From NCBI GenBank assembly GCA_003140275.1, contig PLJQ01000430.1, forward strand, positions 1 to 13,246: 13,246 nucleotides of DNA, read 5' to 3'. Origin of the DNA: Limisphaerales bacterium. Lineage in GTDB: Bacteria > Verrucomicrobiota > Verrucomicrobiia > Limisphaerales > PALSA-1396. A program made the position numbers and the translations under genes. The first letter of the stretch is position 1, and each line of letters starts with the position of its first letter. Below, piece after piece: positions 5,817-13,222 of the stretch. The notes under the pieces were generated by a model. The model did not search any database. It was not told the origin of the DNA and saw only the letters and a program-made list of their open reading frames with translations.

Positions 5817-5987
5817 ATGTTTTGGTCGAAAAAAGATAAAGAAAAAAACCGCTACTACCTGCTGCCGGGACAGGGCGGGCGCAATTTGCTCCGGAAACGC
5901 CGCGTGATTTTGCGTTGGTCGATCGTCGCGGGAATCATCGTATCCGCCGTGGTGGCTTGTCTCTTCTACGCGATGAATCGTTACTAA
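5817..5987 (+). CDS. 56-aa single-pass membrane protein
   Basis: ATG at 5817 encodes a basic, cytoplasmic-looking N-terminus (FWSKKDKEKNRYYLLPGQGG, RNLLRKRRVILR) and one C-terminal membrane helix (WSIVAGIIVSAVVACLFYAM) ending NRY. This is an N-in tail-anchored layout with a dense positive patch before the helix. No known family is recognised. An AGG lies ~10 bases before the ATG. It is transcribed toward the convergent TPR gene, ending 41 bases from that gene's stop. The well-formed polar/TM division supports a real gene; the function is unknown. Confidence 0.6.
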   Translation: MFWSKKDKEKNRYYLLPGQGGRNLLRKRRVILRWSIVAGIIVSAVVACLFYAMNRY

Positions 5988-6028
5988 CCAGCGGGCGTGG
6001 TTAAATCCGGCTTTGTTGGCTTTGTTCT

Positions 6029-7423
6029 TTACTGGCCCGCGTAATATGCTTCCACGCGCGGCCCCACATCCTTGTAGCCGCTGTCCACTTCGTAAATGAG
6101 CTTCAGTTGCTCGAACGCCTCAGGCTTGTTGTTCATGCGTTCCAGCACGCCGGCAAGCGTGTAGATCAATTCCTTCTTTTCAGCATCGAAGGCGGTCTTT
6201 TCCTTGATGGCATTTTGCAGCGTGCGGGCGGCCATGTCGTTCATGCCGCGGCGCGCGAAACATTGGCCCAGGTAGCCCATGGCCTGGAGGCGGCGATGGG
6301 GATTGGCCTGCGCCTTTTGCAATTCCTGAATGGCTTCACTGATTTTACCGGCTTGAAAGTAAAGCTGCCCCAGCTCGAAACGAATCTGCAGATCGGTTGG
6401 GTATTTCTCCGCGCGCTGTTGACATTCGGCAATCTGAAACGCCTGTCGTTCCGATTGAATTTGCGCGGATGTCTCCGCATGATCCGGGGCTTGGGGATCG
6501 AGCTGCGCCAACGCATGATCGTATTTTTTCACGGTCGTGTCGGCCATGGCGCGTTCCAGCGACGAATCACTGCCCGCCCCGGACTTTTTGATCTTCTCGT
6601 AATAACTCAGCGCCCGGTCAAAATCCTTCTTTTGCGAGTATAACTCCGCAAGCGAACGTAGCAGCTTCAAATTATTGGGTTCGTTCGGCAACCGCGCCTC
6701 GTATTCCTGGATCAATCGCCCGGCGACATCGTCCGATTTGACCTCGCGCTTTTCCTGTTCCAGCGAAACCGCCTCCGCTTTGTTTTTCAAGATGTCGCGA
6801 TACGAACCCTGACCGCCGGCCAGCGATTCGTAGCCGCCTTCATCCAGGGTTTTGCGCGCGGAGAGATTTTTCAATTCCATCGCCACTTCGCTGTCATTGG
6901 GATAATCGCGTAAAACTTCGGCGAAAATCCCTTCGGCTCGTGTCGCGTCACCACCCCGTCCCAAAGCCCTGGCCAATTGGATGCGCAATCCTTTGTCCTT
7001 CGGCGCATGCTTCAGCAGAATTTCCAGTGAGAAGATCGCCGTGCGGGGCAAATCCGCCGCCAGCGCCGCCTCGGCCAACAGTTTGTGGGCCGCGGTATTC
7101 TGGGGGTCGTTGTTGAGAATATGCTCGGCGACGGTGATGGCTTCGAGCGGATTGTTGCGCAACGCGATTTGTCCTTTGGCAACCATGGGCGAGGAACTCG
7201 CGCTGCTGAAAACTTTTTTGAAAAAACCGGGGCCGCCGCCCATTTTCTTGAACTGCGCCACGCGCAGGAATTCGCGGCACTCAAAAAAGGCCGGTTCCTT
7301 CGCCAGAATCTCATTGAAGATGGCGATGGCATAATCGAAATTCTCGCGTTGCACCGCGATGGCGCCCTTTTCAAAATACTGGCGCAAGGCCAGCGGAATT
7401 TCATGCAAGCTTTTTTCCGGCAT
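6029..7423 (-). CDS. TPR-repeat protein, 464 aa
   Basis: Soluble helical-repeat protein with many tetratricopeptide-like units: YFEKGAIAVQRENFDYAIAIFNEIL, then LRIQLARALGRGGDATRAEGIF, LLRSLAELYSQKKDFDRALSYYE, IRFELGQLYFQAGKISEAIQEL, AMGYLGQCFARRGMNDMAARTL and a last unit before VEAYYAGQ. There is no signal peptide or TM helix, so it is probably a cytoplasmic scaffold. A charged linker (about 205-240) divides an N-terminal and a C-terminal repeat block. A Gly/Ser stretch with GGGPGFFKKVFSSASSSP lies near residues 65-80. ATG 7423 was preferred to TTG 7429. It stands alone between a convergent small gene and a divergent large gene; the partner is unknown. Confidence 0.85.
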   Translation of the reverse strand: MPEKSLHEIPLALRQYFEKGAIAVQRENFDYAIAIFNEILAKEPAFFECREFLRVAQFKKMGGGPGFFKKVFSSASSSPMVAKGQIALRNNPLEAITVAEHILNNDPQNTAAHKLLAEAALAADLPRTAIFSLEILLKHAPKDKGLRIQLARALGRGGDATRAEGIFAEVLRDYPNDSEVAMELKNLSARKTLDEGGYESLAGGQGSYRDILKNKAEAVSLEQEKREVKSDDVAGRLIQEYEARLPNEPNNLKLLRSLAELYSQKKDFDRALSYYEKIKKSGAGSDSSLERAMADTTVKKYDHALAQLDPQAPDHAETSAQIQSERQAFQIAECQQRAEKYPTDLQIRFELGQLYFQAGKISEAIQELQKAQANPHRRLQAMGYLGQCFARRGMNDMAARTLQNAIKEKTAFDAEKKELIYTLAGVLERMNNKPEAFEQLKLIYEVDSGYKDVGPRVEAYYAGQ

Positions 7424-7429
7424 GAGCAA

Positions 7430-7820
7430 AGTCTAGTCAGCACCCGCCAAAAAATCCACTGCAAATCGGGCGTCGTGTTGCACCTGCCCGGCAGGCGGTA
7501 AACTTCACGAAGACCCCTTACGCCATTATTTCCACGATCCGCAAGGCAGGGCGCGGAGGGACGAGTTACACCATCCCCCAAACTTTCAAAAAGGCCGCAG
7601 AGCCAGGGACTCGTGACACGAGTCCCTCCGACCAGCAGGTTGTGAGACAAACTCACAGGACCGGGGCACTCCTCCGTACTTATTCCGAAAAGCGACTTTT
7701 GAGATCCGCTCTTTTTGAGAACCGGGTTATCACTCTGCCACCGGAAAAACCCCAAGCTTCGGAGGTTGGGATCAGGAAAAAACTTGAGATTTCATCGCCA
7801 AAAAAAATCCAAAAAATAAT
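7430..7820. other. Noncoding intergenic region with palindromes and TTGAGA motifs
   Basis: Divergent intergenic space before the large secreted gene. It holds a perfect palindrome at 7605-7627, a hairpin TGTGAG-ACAAA-CTCACA at 7641-7657, and the hexamer TTGAGA at 7699, 7715 and 7784. Two more TTGAGA hexamers, one inverted, lie in the promoter just downstream. No credible gene was seen; the short frames here have no natural composition. Confidence 0.5.
7605..7627. repeat. Perfect 23-bp palindrome, likely interspersed repeat
   Basis: AGGGACTCGTG-A-CACGAGTCCCT has eleven-base perfect arms around one base. A related imperfect stretch, GGAGGGACGAGTTACACC, lies about 50 bases earlier, suggesting a decayed second unit. 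It does not precede a T-run, and the loop would be too small for a standard terminator. The style is that of interspersed palindromic repeats in such genomes. Confidence 0.5.
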
Positions 7821-7850
7821 TTGACATCTCAAGATTTTTTGAGAGATTAT
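7821..7850 (+). promoter_or_regulatory. Probable promoter of the large secreted gene with inverted TTGAGA repeat
   Basis: A consensus -35 TTGACA (7821-7826) is followed 18 bases later by GATTAT (7845-7850, four of six matches to the -10). An inverted repeat TCTCAA-GATTTT-TTGAGA (7827-7844) fills the spacer, a good position for a repressor. The ATG follows about 45 bases downstream. The surrounding A-rich tract (7794-7820) could act as an UP element. Confidence 0.55.
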
Positions 7851-7896
7851 GAATATAGCAACAAGCAACCCGTAAAACCGTACCGAATAACTGCCT

Positions 7897-10800
7897 ATGA
7901 AAATCGCAATCTGCGCCCCCATATCACGTCTGTTCCAATACTTATTCCCGGCCATCCTGCTGGCTGGCTTTTCGGTCAACGCGAAAGTAATAGATGATTT
8001 TAGCGCGACCAGCCTGGCCACCGGCTATAGCATCAGTGCAAACGGCGGTATTCTCCAAACCACCAACCCGGTGGGACAGCTCAACATCGCACCCGCCGCC
8101 GGTGCCGGCAAGGTCAGCTCCATCAAGAAGACGCAGGTCAACGGCGTATCTGCAGATGCTCTCTTCACGAACTTCTTGACGCACACCCTTGAGTTCAAAG
8201 TGCAGGTCATCAGCATATACACGGACGGCAATACCACCGACGGGCAGGCGGTACTGGGTTGGGTACCGAACCCCAGCGCCTTAGTCACCGGCAGGCTGCT
8301 TACCAATGGTTATAGCGTGAGTGTTGGGGGGAATAGCGCTACAATCAGGTTAAATGCGACGAGTCTTTTCACCACCAACTTCGCCTCGCCCCTGCCAACC
8401 GCTGGCTTGGTTCTAGTGATGCGCATGACGCCTGACCCTGCCAACACCGCCAACGTTATCGTGAAGTCCACCGTTTACACCAATCTAAGCGCTCCTGACA
8501 CTATTTTGTTTGAATACAGCGTTACAAACGCTCCCGACGCCTTCGGGATTGGGACTAAAGGGGGTCAGATTGCGCTCGGAGCGTTGAACGATGCGTCAGG
8601 GTTCGCCACCGCGGTCAGCTTCGATAACCTGCAAGTGTTCGATACCATCAGAGAAGTATTGGATAATTTTTCATCAGGCCCGTTTCCTAATAACGGCTGG
8701 GTGAATGTCGGCCTCGATGCCGTTGCCACAAACTTTAACAATGGCAGTGGGCAGCTCCAAATGAACGGAGAATCGGGCGTCATCTATGCAAGTGGAGCGT
8801 ATAAATCCGACAAAACCTATTCGATTACTGATGGTACTCGCTTCGAACAGCGCTTGGACGTGGTGACCTTGGGTGGCGATGCTGATAATTATCTCTTTTT
8901 GGGCTACAGTCCGCATGCTGTAGCCCCCTCTGAGCTTAATATGTACCACATCGCTGTCCAACCAGGTGGGGACCTCTTGGGCGCGGCGATTTCTGCTTGG
9001 TGGGAGACACCCGCAAATACTGGTGCCATCACCTATCCTGGGTCGAATCTTCGATTGATTCAAACTATCACGGGCGAAGGCACCAGCGCCCGAATCGAAA
9101 GCCGGGTGGAGGACTTGAGTGTGGATGTTAATGATCCGAACCGCGTGCTGCACCAATTCATGTATCTTGATACCACGGGTGTCTATCTAAACGCCAACGG
9201 ATTTTTCGCGATGGGCGTTTATCACGGAGGAACTACCGGTGTGGGGGCTTCCATGACTGTGGACAACGCCGAGGTGAACAAGACGTTGGCCAACACGCCC
9301 CCGAATATCACGTTAATCAGCCCCCCCGATGGTACGAACTTCTACGCTTTTGCCGGTGGAGTCTCGTTCAAGGCGACTGATGACATCAGCGTGCCGACGA
9401 ATGGCCTAACATTGACCCTCAACGGCATCGCGTACACCAATGGCTCGCCAGGGGTCACCGTCACGCCGGCTACTGGGTCGGCCGCAAGCCGCACTTTTGC
9501 GTTCAACGGCCTCCAGCCGAACACCTACTATAATGGCACCATCGTGGGCGTTGACAACGTCGGGGCCTCCAATGTGCTCCACTACGAGTTCGACACCTTC
9601 TTGCAGACCAACCTGACGGTGGAAATCGAGGATTTCAATCACGACAGTGGTCTTTTCATCGATGGTGGCGTGAATCAGTACAGCGGTCTGCCATACACGG
9701 CCGACGTCGACTATCACAACACGAATACTGGCCAGTCGGGCGCTCCAGCTCCACCGGACGCCTACCGGTTTGGATTCTCCCCACAAGGCTATGAGATCTG
9801 GCAGATTGGCAACAACACCCCACCGCGCACCAAATACGTAGGCGCCGGTGATCCGAACGAGTACGAGGTCTATACCAGCTCGGGGCACAACGGTGACTGG
9901 GCGAACTATACGCGCACTTATCCTCCGGGAACTTACAAAGTCTATCTTCGGGAATCGACGGGTGGAACTACGAAGGCGCAGTCCACTCTTGCCATAGTGG
10001 GGGGTGATCCTACCACCACCACTCAGTTTACTACCAATGTGGGAACTTTTACCCAATTAAGTGACGCTGCCGGTGATACTGGCATTGGGGTCGACCGCAC
10101 CGTGCCGCTCCTTGACGGCTTGGGAAATCCAGTGATCATTCGTTTTTCCGGCGGGGTGGAGACGTTGCGTCTGACTTTTGACCTGGAAGACGGCGTAAAT
10201 ATTGTGAATTATATGGCGTTTATTACGACTCCGGATCCGGGCGTCTTGAGGCCGATAGTGGGTTCCGCGTCCCCAGCCCCGGGCAGCACAACCAGGTTCA
10301 GTGGGGCACCCGAAGGGCCGAATGCCACCATTGTCAACCGGGATACGGCGGTGACCAACATCTCGGCGGTAACGCTGAACGGGGTTAATGTTACCCCCTT
10401 AACCATCACCCCCGTCGCAGGCGGCATGACTGTGAGTTGGTCGCTTCTTTCAGTGCCCGCTGCGGCGACGATCACGAACGTCGTGATTTTCCAAGATAGC
10501 CAGGGGGTCAGTGTCACCAACAGTTATACGTACAGCTACCCCTTCCTGCGCGCCACCAACCGTCTGGCTGGGGCTCTGACCACACGGGGAATTAGCACTC
10601 GCATGGTGCATTCGTCTGTCAGTGCTGGCGGCAATTCGATCGCCACGGCGGAAGGACAATTGGCGCTTCCTACTCCTACTCTTGGGGACGCCTACCAAAC
10701 TTGGCAAACCAATTCGCCAATCATAAACTGGGATGATAATGTTGGTCCGACCGGTCCGAACTCGCCGGGTGCGGCCCCAGTGACGTTTGTTCCCGGGCTG

Positions 10801-11394
10801 GATAACATAGCCTCACCGGTGGGCTCTGGGTTTGCCAACAATGTTGACAACTTCGCCGTCGAATCCCTCGCCTATTTGTATCTTACAGCGGGAGCGCATC
10901 GTTTCTCATGCTTTGGCGATGACACGTTCCAAATTGCCTCGGGTACCAATACCACGGACCATGGCGGAACGGTGCTGGTCACGAGTTTGGGCGCGTTTGG
11001 TTTGCCTGCTCAAAGCTTCGATTTCTTAGTCGAAGCGGACGGGTTGTATCCCATGCGTGCTGTCTGGCAGGAAGGCGGAGGCTATGCCGATTTCCACCTC
11101 TACTCGCGCGATCCGAATACGGGTGCCGACACATGTGTTAACGATCCGGCCAATCCGGCGGGCGTGGTCCAAGCCTTCTACCCGGCCGTTGCAACCCCGG
11201 CGGTCTTGTCTTCGGCGGCAGTGGGCGGTCCGTATTCGCTCCGCTTCGATGCTTCAGTCAACACGGGAACGAGCACGGCGACTGTGCCGATTCTATCCGA
11301 TGCGAGGCAGTTTTACAAGCTGAGTTGGTCCAGTGGCCTCACAATTACGAACGTCACAAAGGTGGGCACCAGCATAGTGATCAAGTATCAATGA
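7897..11394 (+). CDS. 1165-aa secreted multi-module protein (lectin-like, Ig-like, CBM6-like, PA14-like)
   Basis: Signal peptide: basic start, hydrophobic LFPAILLAGFSV, cleavage after NA (~29). Two related blocks follow, ~31-249 (VIDDFSATS...FDNLQVFDT) and ~253-460 (VLDNFSSGP...VDNAEVNKT), resembling jelly-roll lectin folds. Then an Ig-like unit (~467-568, beginning TPPNITLISPPDGTNF), a CBM6-like carbohydrate-binding module (~575-777, with GDWANYTRTYPPGTYKVYLRE), a second Ig-like stretch (~780-880) and a PA14-like region (~967-1070, LYLTAGAHRFSCFGDDTF). The C-terminus ends FYKLSWSSGLTITNV...IKYQ. No catalytic domain or LPXTG/PEP-CTERM signal is visible. Likely an exported adhesin or polysaccharide binder. 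No clear Shine-Dalgarno precedes the ATG. Module names rest on motif resemblance. Confidence 0.85.
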   Translation: MKIAICAPISRLFQYLFPAILLAGFSVNAKVIDDFSATSLATGYSISANGGILQTTNPVGQLNIAPAAGAGKVSSIKKTQVNGVSADALFTNFLTHTLEFKVQVISIYTDGNTTDGQAVLGWVPNPSALVTGRLLTNGYSVSVGGNSATIRLNATSLFTTNFASPLPTAGLVLVMRMTPDPANTANVIVKSTVYTNLSAPDTILFEYSVTNAPDAFGIGTKGGQIALGALNDASGFATAVSFDNLQVFDTIREVLDNFSSGPFPNNGWVNVGLDAVATNFNNGSGQLQMNGESGVIYASGAYKSDKTYSITDGTRFEQRLDVVTLGGDADNYLFLGYSPHAVAPSELNMYHIAVQPGGDLLGAAISAWWETPANTGAITYPGSNLRLIQTITGEGTSARIESRVEDLSVDVNDPNRVLHQFMYLDTTGVYLNANGFFAMGVYHGGTTGVGASMTVDNAEVNKTLANTPPNITLISPPDGTNFYAFAGGVSFKATDDISVPTNGLTLTLNGIAYTNGSPGVTVTPATGSAASRTFAFNGLQPNTYYNGTIVGVDNVGASNVLHYEFDTFLQTNLTVEIEDFNHDSGLFIDGGVNQYSGLPYTADVDYHNTNTGQSGAPAPPDAYRFGFSPQGYEIWQIGNNTPPRTKYVGAGDPNEYEVYTSSGHNGDWANYTRTYPPGTYKVYLRESTGGTTKAQSTLAIVGGDPTTTTQFTTNVGTFTQLSDAAGDTGIGVDRTVPLLDGLGNPVIIRFSGGVETLRLTFDLEDGVNIVNYMAFITTPDPGVLRPIVGSASPAPGSTTRFSGAPEGPNATIVNRDTAVTNISAVTLNGVNVTPLTITPVAGGMTVSWSLLSVPAAATITNVVIFQDSQGVSVTNSYTYSYPFLRATNRLAGALTTRGISTRMVHSSVSAGGNSIATAEGQLALPTPTLGDAYQTWQTNSPIINWDDNVGPTGPNSPGAAPVTFVPGLDNIASPVGSGFANNVDNFAVESLAYLYLTAGAHRFSCFGDDTFQIASGTNTTDHGGTVLVTSLGAFGLPAQSFDFLVEADGLYPMRAVWQEGGGYADFHLYSRDPNTGADTCVNDPANPAGVVQAFYPAVATPAVLSSAAVGGPYSLRFDASVNTGTSTATVPILSDARQFYKLSWSSGLTITNVTKVGTSIVIKYQ

Positions 11395-11412
11395 GTTGAC
11401 CCTTATTCGCGC

Positions 11413-11443
11413 AACGGCTGGTCCCTTGGGACCAGCCGTTTTT
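11413..11443 (+). terminator. Rho-independent terminator of the large secreted gene
   Basis: AACGGCTGGTCCC pairs perfectly with GGGACCAGCCGTT (11428-11440); the realistic loop is CTTG with a 12-bp stem. A run of five T at 11439-11443 follows. It lies 18 bases after the stop codon, the usual distance. Confidence 0.92.
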
Positions 11444-11444
11444 C

Positions 11445-11802
11445 TGTACCCAGGCTTCCGCTCGTCGATGGCAACGGCGGTCTGGACGGTTTTTCAACGG
11501 CCTGAAGCTGGAAGGTCGTAACCGACGATGTGAGGAGAAACCTGCGGATCTGGGAGCGGGCAACGCGGCCATGCGAGAGGTTGGGTGGCCGACCTCCGGG
11601 TGCGCCGCAACCAACCGCACGCGGAGCGGGTGACACGTTTGCGGACGGACTCGGTCGGAAGGGCGGCGCGTTCGGAGAACTCGCCCTACCTTGAGATTCG
11701 TGGGATAGGCGGATTCCTTGGGAGATCGCACTCTTTTGTCAGCCCTTGCTTGCCACGGCGCCACTTTTTCAGCAGGCTGCCACCCTGAGGCAGATGCCCG
11801 CG
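11445..11802. repeat. Noncoding GC-rich region resembling decayed interspersed repeats
   Basis: About 360 bases without a credible gene. It contains hairpin-prone units such as GGCGCGTTC-GGA-GAACTCGCC (11665-11685, one mismatch) and a purine-rich GTTGGGTGGCCGACCTCC stretch near 11580-11600. These are in the style of the short palindromic repeats common between genes in this bacterial group, recalled as a general impression. Frames crossing the region are unnaturally Arg/Pro-rich. Confidence 0.4.
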
Positions 11803-12045
11803 CTAGACAGGCGGCTTGATCGCCTCGTCTTTGGGAGGGTGAGGCACGAGGACGTATCGGCAACGGCATCCACCCTCGCAAGTGCAGTCCTCGGGGGGCA
11901 TTTTCGGCTCGGTGGCAGGCTCAAAAAGACCGTTCGCGTTGCGACGGCATGCTGCGCACGCTCCTTCATCGCACCGCCACTCTAACCACTCGTCGAAGGC
12001 ACTGTGAAGCCACTCTGATTTGGAATCGGAGCTTTCAGTGCTCAT
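11803..12045 (-). CDS. 80-aa Cys-rich protein (likely metal-binding), overlapping dnaE remnant
   Basis: ATG ending at 12045. Acidic N-terminal helix region (SEWLHSAFDEWLEWRC), then Cys at 25, 30, 33, 54, 56, 60 and 62 in the patterns CxxxxCxxC and CxCxxxCxC, ending RYVLVPHPPKDEAIKPPV. Seven clustered Cys in two knots suggest zinc or another metal; no exact family is recognised. The CxxC...PPEDCTCEGGCRCRY layout faintly resembles Cys motifs of phage head proteins. Its ATG overlaps the TGA of the polymerase remnant upstream (ATGA), so it was probably the last gene of an operon with that polymerase and may now lack its promoter. Confidence 0.55.
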   Translation of the reverse strand: MSTESSDSKSEWLHSAFDEWLEWRCDEGACAACRRNANGLFEPATEPKMPPEDCTCEGGCRCRYVLVPHPPKDEAIKPPV

Positions 12046-12353
12046 GGACTCAGGTTCAGGGCTGTTCCGCGTCCGGTCAATACGGTAGTGGTCTTTTTTT
12101 TGACGGCGGAAATTGTGACCTCGTTTCGGGTTCTTGGTTTCCCCGCCCGCAAGACGCGCAACGAAAACCCTCTTCCGTTCTCGAACGGTTCGACCGTCGC
12201 CTCGACTTCAAGCACGGGGTAACGAACCGTCGCCAGTCCGTAGCTTTTGTAGGTCTGCGCAAACAATTCCGTCTCAACCATGCCGGTCCAGTCCGCCAAG
12301 GTCAGAAATTTCATCGGCTCACCGGTGATCTGGTGGTGCGTCCGTTGTTCCAA
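12042..12353 (-). pseudogene. C-terminal (OB-fold) remnant of DNA polymerase III alpha, dnaE/dnaE2-type
   Basis: Residues QITGEPMKFLTLADWTGMVE, then TELFAQTYKSYGL and ATVRYPVLEVEATVEPF, match the OB-fold nucleic-acid-binding domain at the C-terminus of DnaE-type polymerases (compare the usual GE-MKFLTLEDLTG). Only about 100 of over 1000 residues remain; the polymerase, PHP and thumb domains are absent. The frame has no proper start: TTG at 12353 is just the first permitted codon, and the frame continues unrelated into the small-protein leader. The 5' part was lost at about 12350, right beside the GGGGTGAA motif. Whether it derived from replicative dnaE or the error-prone dnaE2 cannot be settled from this piece. 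Confidence 0.75.
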
Positions 12354-12362
12354 CCGGCTTAA

Positions 12363-12376
12363 GGGGTGAACACCCC
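12363..12376. promoter_or_regulatory. GGGGTGAA palindrome, copy 3
   Basis: GGGGTGAACACCCC, with perfect arms GGGGTG/CACCCC around AA, lies 52 bases (start to start) before the ATG at 12415. The following CGCGAAGTCATTGACC is shared with copy 1. The reference copy for the motif. Confidence 0.65.
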
Positions 12377-12414
12377 ATTTCGCGAAGTCATTGACCAGCC
12401 TATAGTTCAGATAT

Positions 12415-12498
12415 ATGTCAACTGAAACAGTCTTAATAATCGTGGTTCTGGTGCTATTGTTCGGCGGTGGCGGCTTTTTCTACAGCCGAAGACGCTGA
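12415..12498 (+). CDS. 27-aa Gly-rich single-TM small protein, copy 3
   Basis: ATG at 12415 encodes MSTETVLIIVVLVLLFGGGG then FFYSRRR: the same length and plan as the protein at 3575, with one hydrophobic helix, a tetraglycine and an Arg-rich C-terminus. The coding parts share a 17-base identical run (GTGCTATTGTTCGGCGG), while other codons differ mostly silently or conservatively, which indicates selection on the peptide. Its TGA overlaps the next ORF's ATG as TGATG, so the two are probably translated together. Membrane-located; function unknown. Confidence 0.72.
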   Translation: MSTETVLIIVVLVLLFGGGGFFYSRRR

Positions 12499-12692
12499 TG
12501 AACGAAACGAACTACATCACGAAACCCGAGCCGGACAAGGGAGTGGCCTTGGCGACCCCCGTTATGGAGCCTGACGCCGAGTTGACGCCGAAAGCAGAGG
12601 CGAAAGCGGCGAACAAGCTGCCCCGGGCCGATCAGTTGAAGAAGTTTAAAAAGGACTTGGAAGCCCATGACAGTGGTAACCAGCCGGCTTGA
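12498..12692 (+). CDS. 64-aa hydrophilic protein coupled to the small membrane protein
   Basis: ATG at 12498 overlaps the preceding stop (TGATG). The product is charged and rich in Lys, Glu, Ala and Pro: MNETNYITKPEPDKGVALAT, TPKAEAKAANKLPRADQLKK, FKKDLEAHDSGNQPA. There is no signal peptide, TM helix or known motif; the middle is probably disordered with a short C-terminal amphipathic helix. Coupling to the 27-aa protein suggests a shared role, perhaps a soluble partner of the membrane peptide. Copy 1 at 3575 has no such partner. I do not recognise a family. Confidence 0.5.
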   Translation: MNETNYITKPEPDKGVALATPVMEPDAELTPKAEAKAANKLPRADQLKKFKKDLEAHDSGNQPA

Positions 12693-12803
12693 AGGCGCGG
12701 AACAGCTAAAAACAGTCATCATCCTAATGTCTCCCGTTTTCGCCACGCCCGTGGCTTTGCTGGCAACCGACCGCAAACGAATTCGCGACCAGTTAAAAAA
12801 TGA

Positions 12804-13222
12804 AATTCCTGCAATGTTCACAATATTTCCCCGGCTGGCGACCAAGTGCGGCCATGCCGCGCGGCAAAGCCGCACAGTTCCAAAAAATTTCAGAGCGAAT
12901 CCCTCGGCCCAATCTTCTGTCAGTGTAAGGAAATCACCGCGTTTCGTCGTTTCGGGTTGTTGGCCAACAGATCAATCTCACCGAAATGCTGAACTGTCGC
13001 AGCCACGAATTCACCGGGAGTGGAGGGGAGGCTTAAGTCGGCGGGATAAACCAAGCAGCGGCCATTCTGCGATTCGATCTCTTTGGCTAACGCGTGCAAT
13101 TTTTCCTCGTTTCGCGCCAGGACGGCAACACCCATTCCTTCCGCTGCCAGCCGCAAAGCAATCGATCGGCCGATGCCTTGGCTCGCTCCGGTAACCAACC
13201 CCACCTTGTCCTTAAGTTTCAT
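12804..13222 (-). pseudogene. Short-chain dehydrogenase/reductase, frameshifted and 3'-truncated
   Basis: Starts MKLKDKVGLVTGASQGIGRS, the Rossmann TGxxxGxG nucleotide-binding motif, then LAAEGMGVAVLARNEEKL, YPADLS and DLLANN, the NNAG motif position. There the frame breaks: the next base frame gives TTKRGDFLTLTEDWAEGFAL, then KFFGTVRLCRAAWPHLVASR and GNIVNIAGI, the expected continuation. One base lost around 12951-12958 (in the AG of NNAG) explains it. After NIVNIAGI, at about 12804, similarity stops, so the Tyr-x-x-x-Lys-type active-site region and C-terminus are gone, facing the small-protein operon. Inactive; originally an NAD(P)-dependent oxidoreductase. Confidence 0.82.

Noticed and set aside
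7641..7657. Hairpin as terminator
   Set aside because: TGTGAG/CTCACA stem is short and not followed by a T-run; no gene ends there.
9406..10056. Minus-strand frame of 216 codons opposite the large secreted gene
   Set aside because: Antisense shadow, rich in Val/Arg without structure; the plus frame has clear modules.
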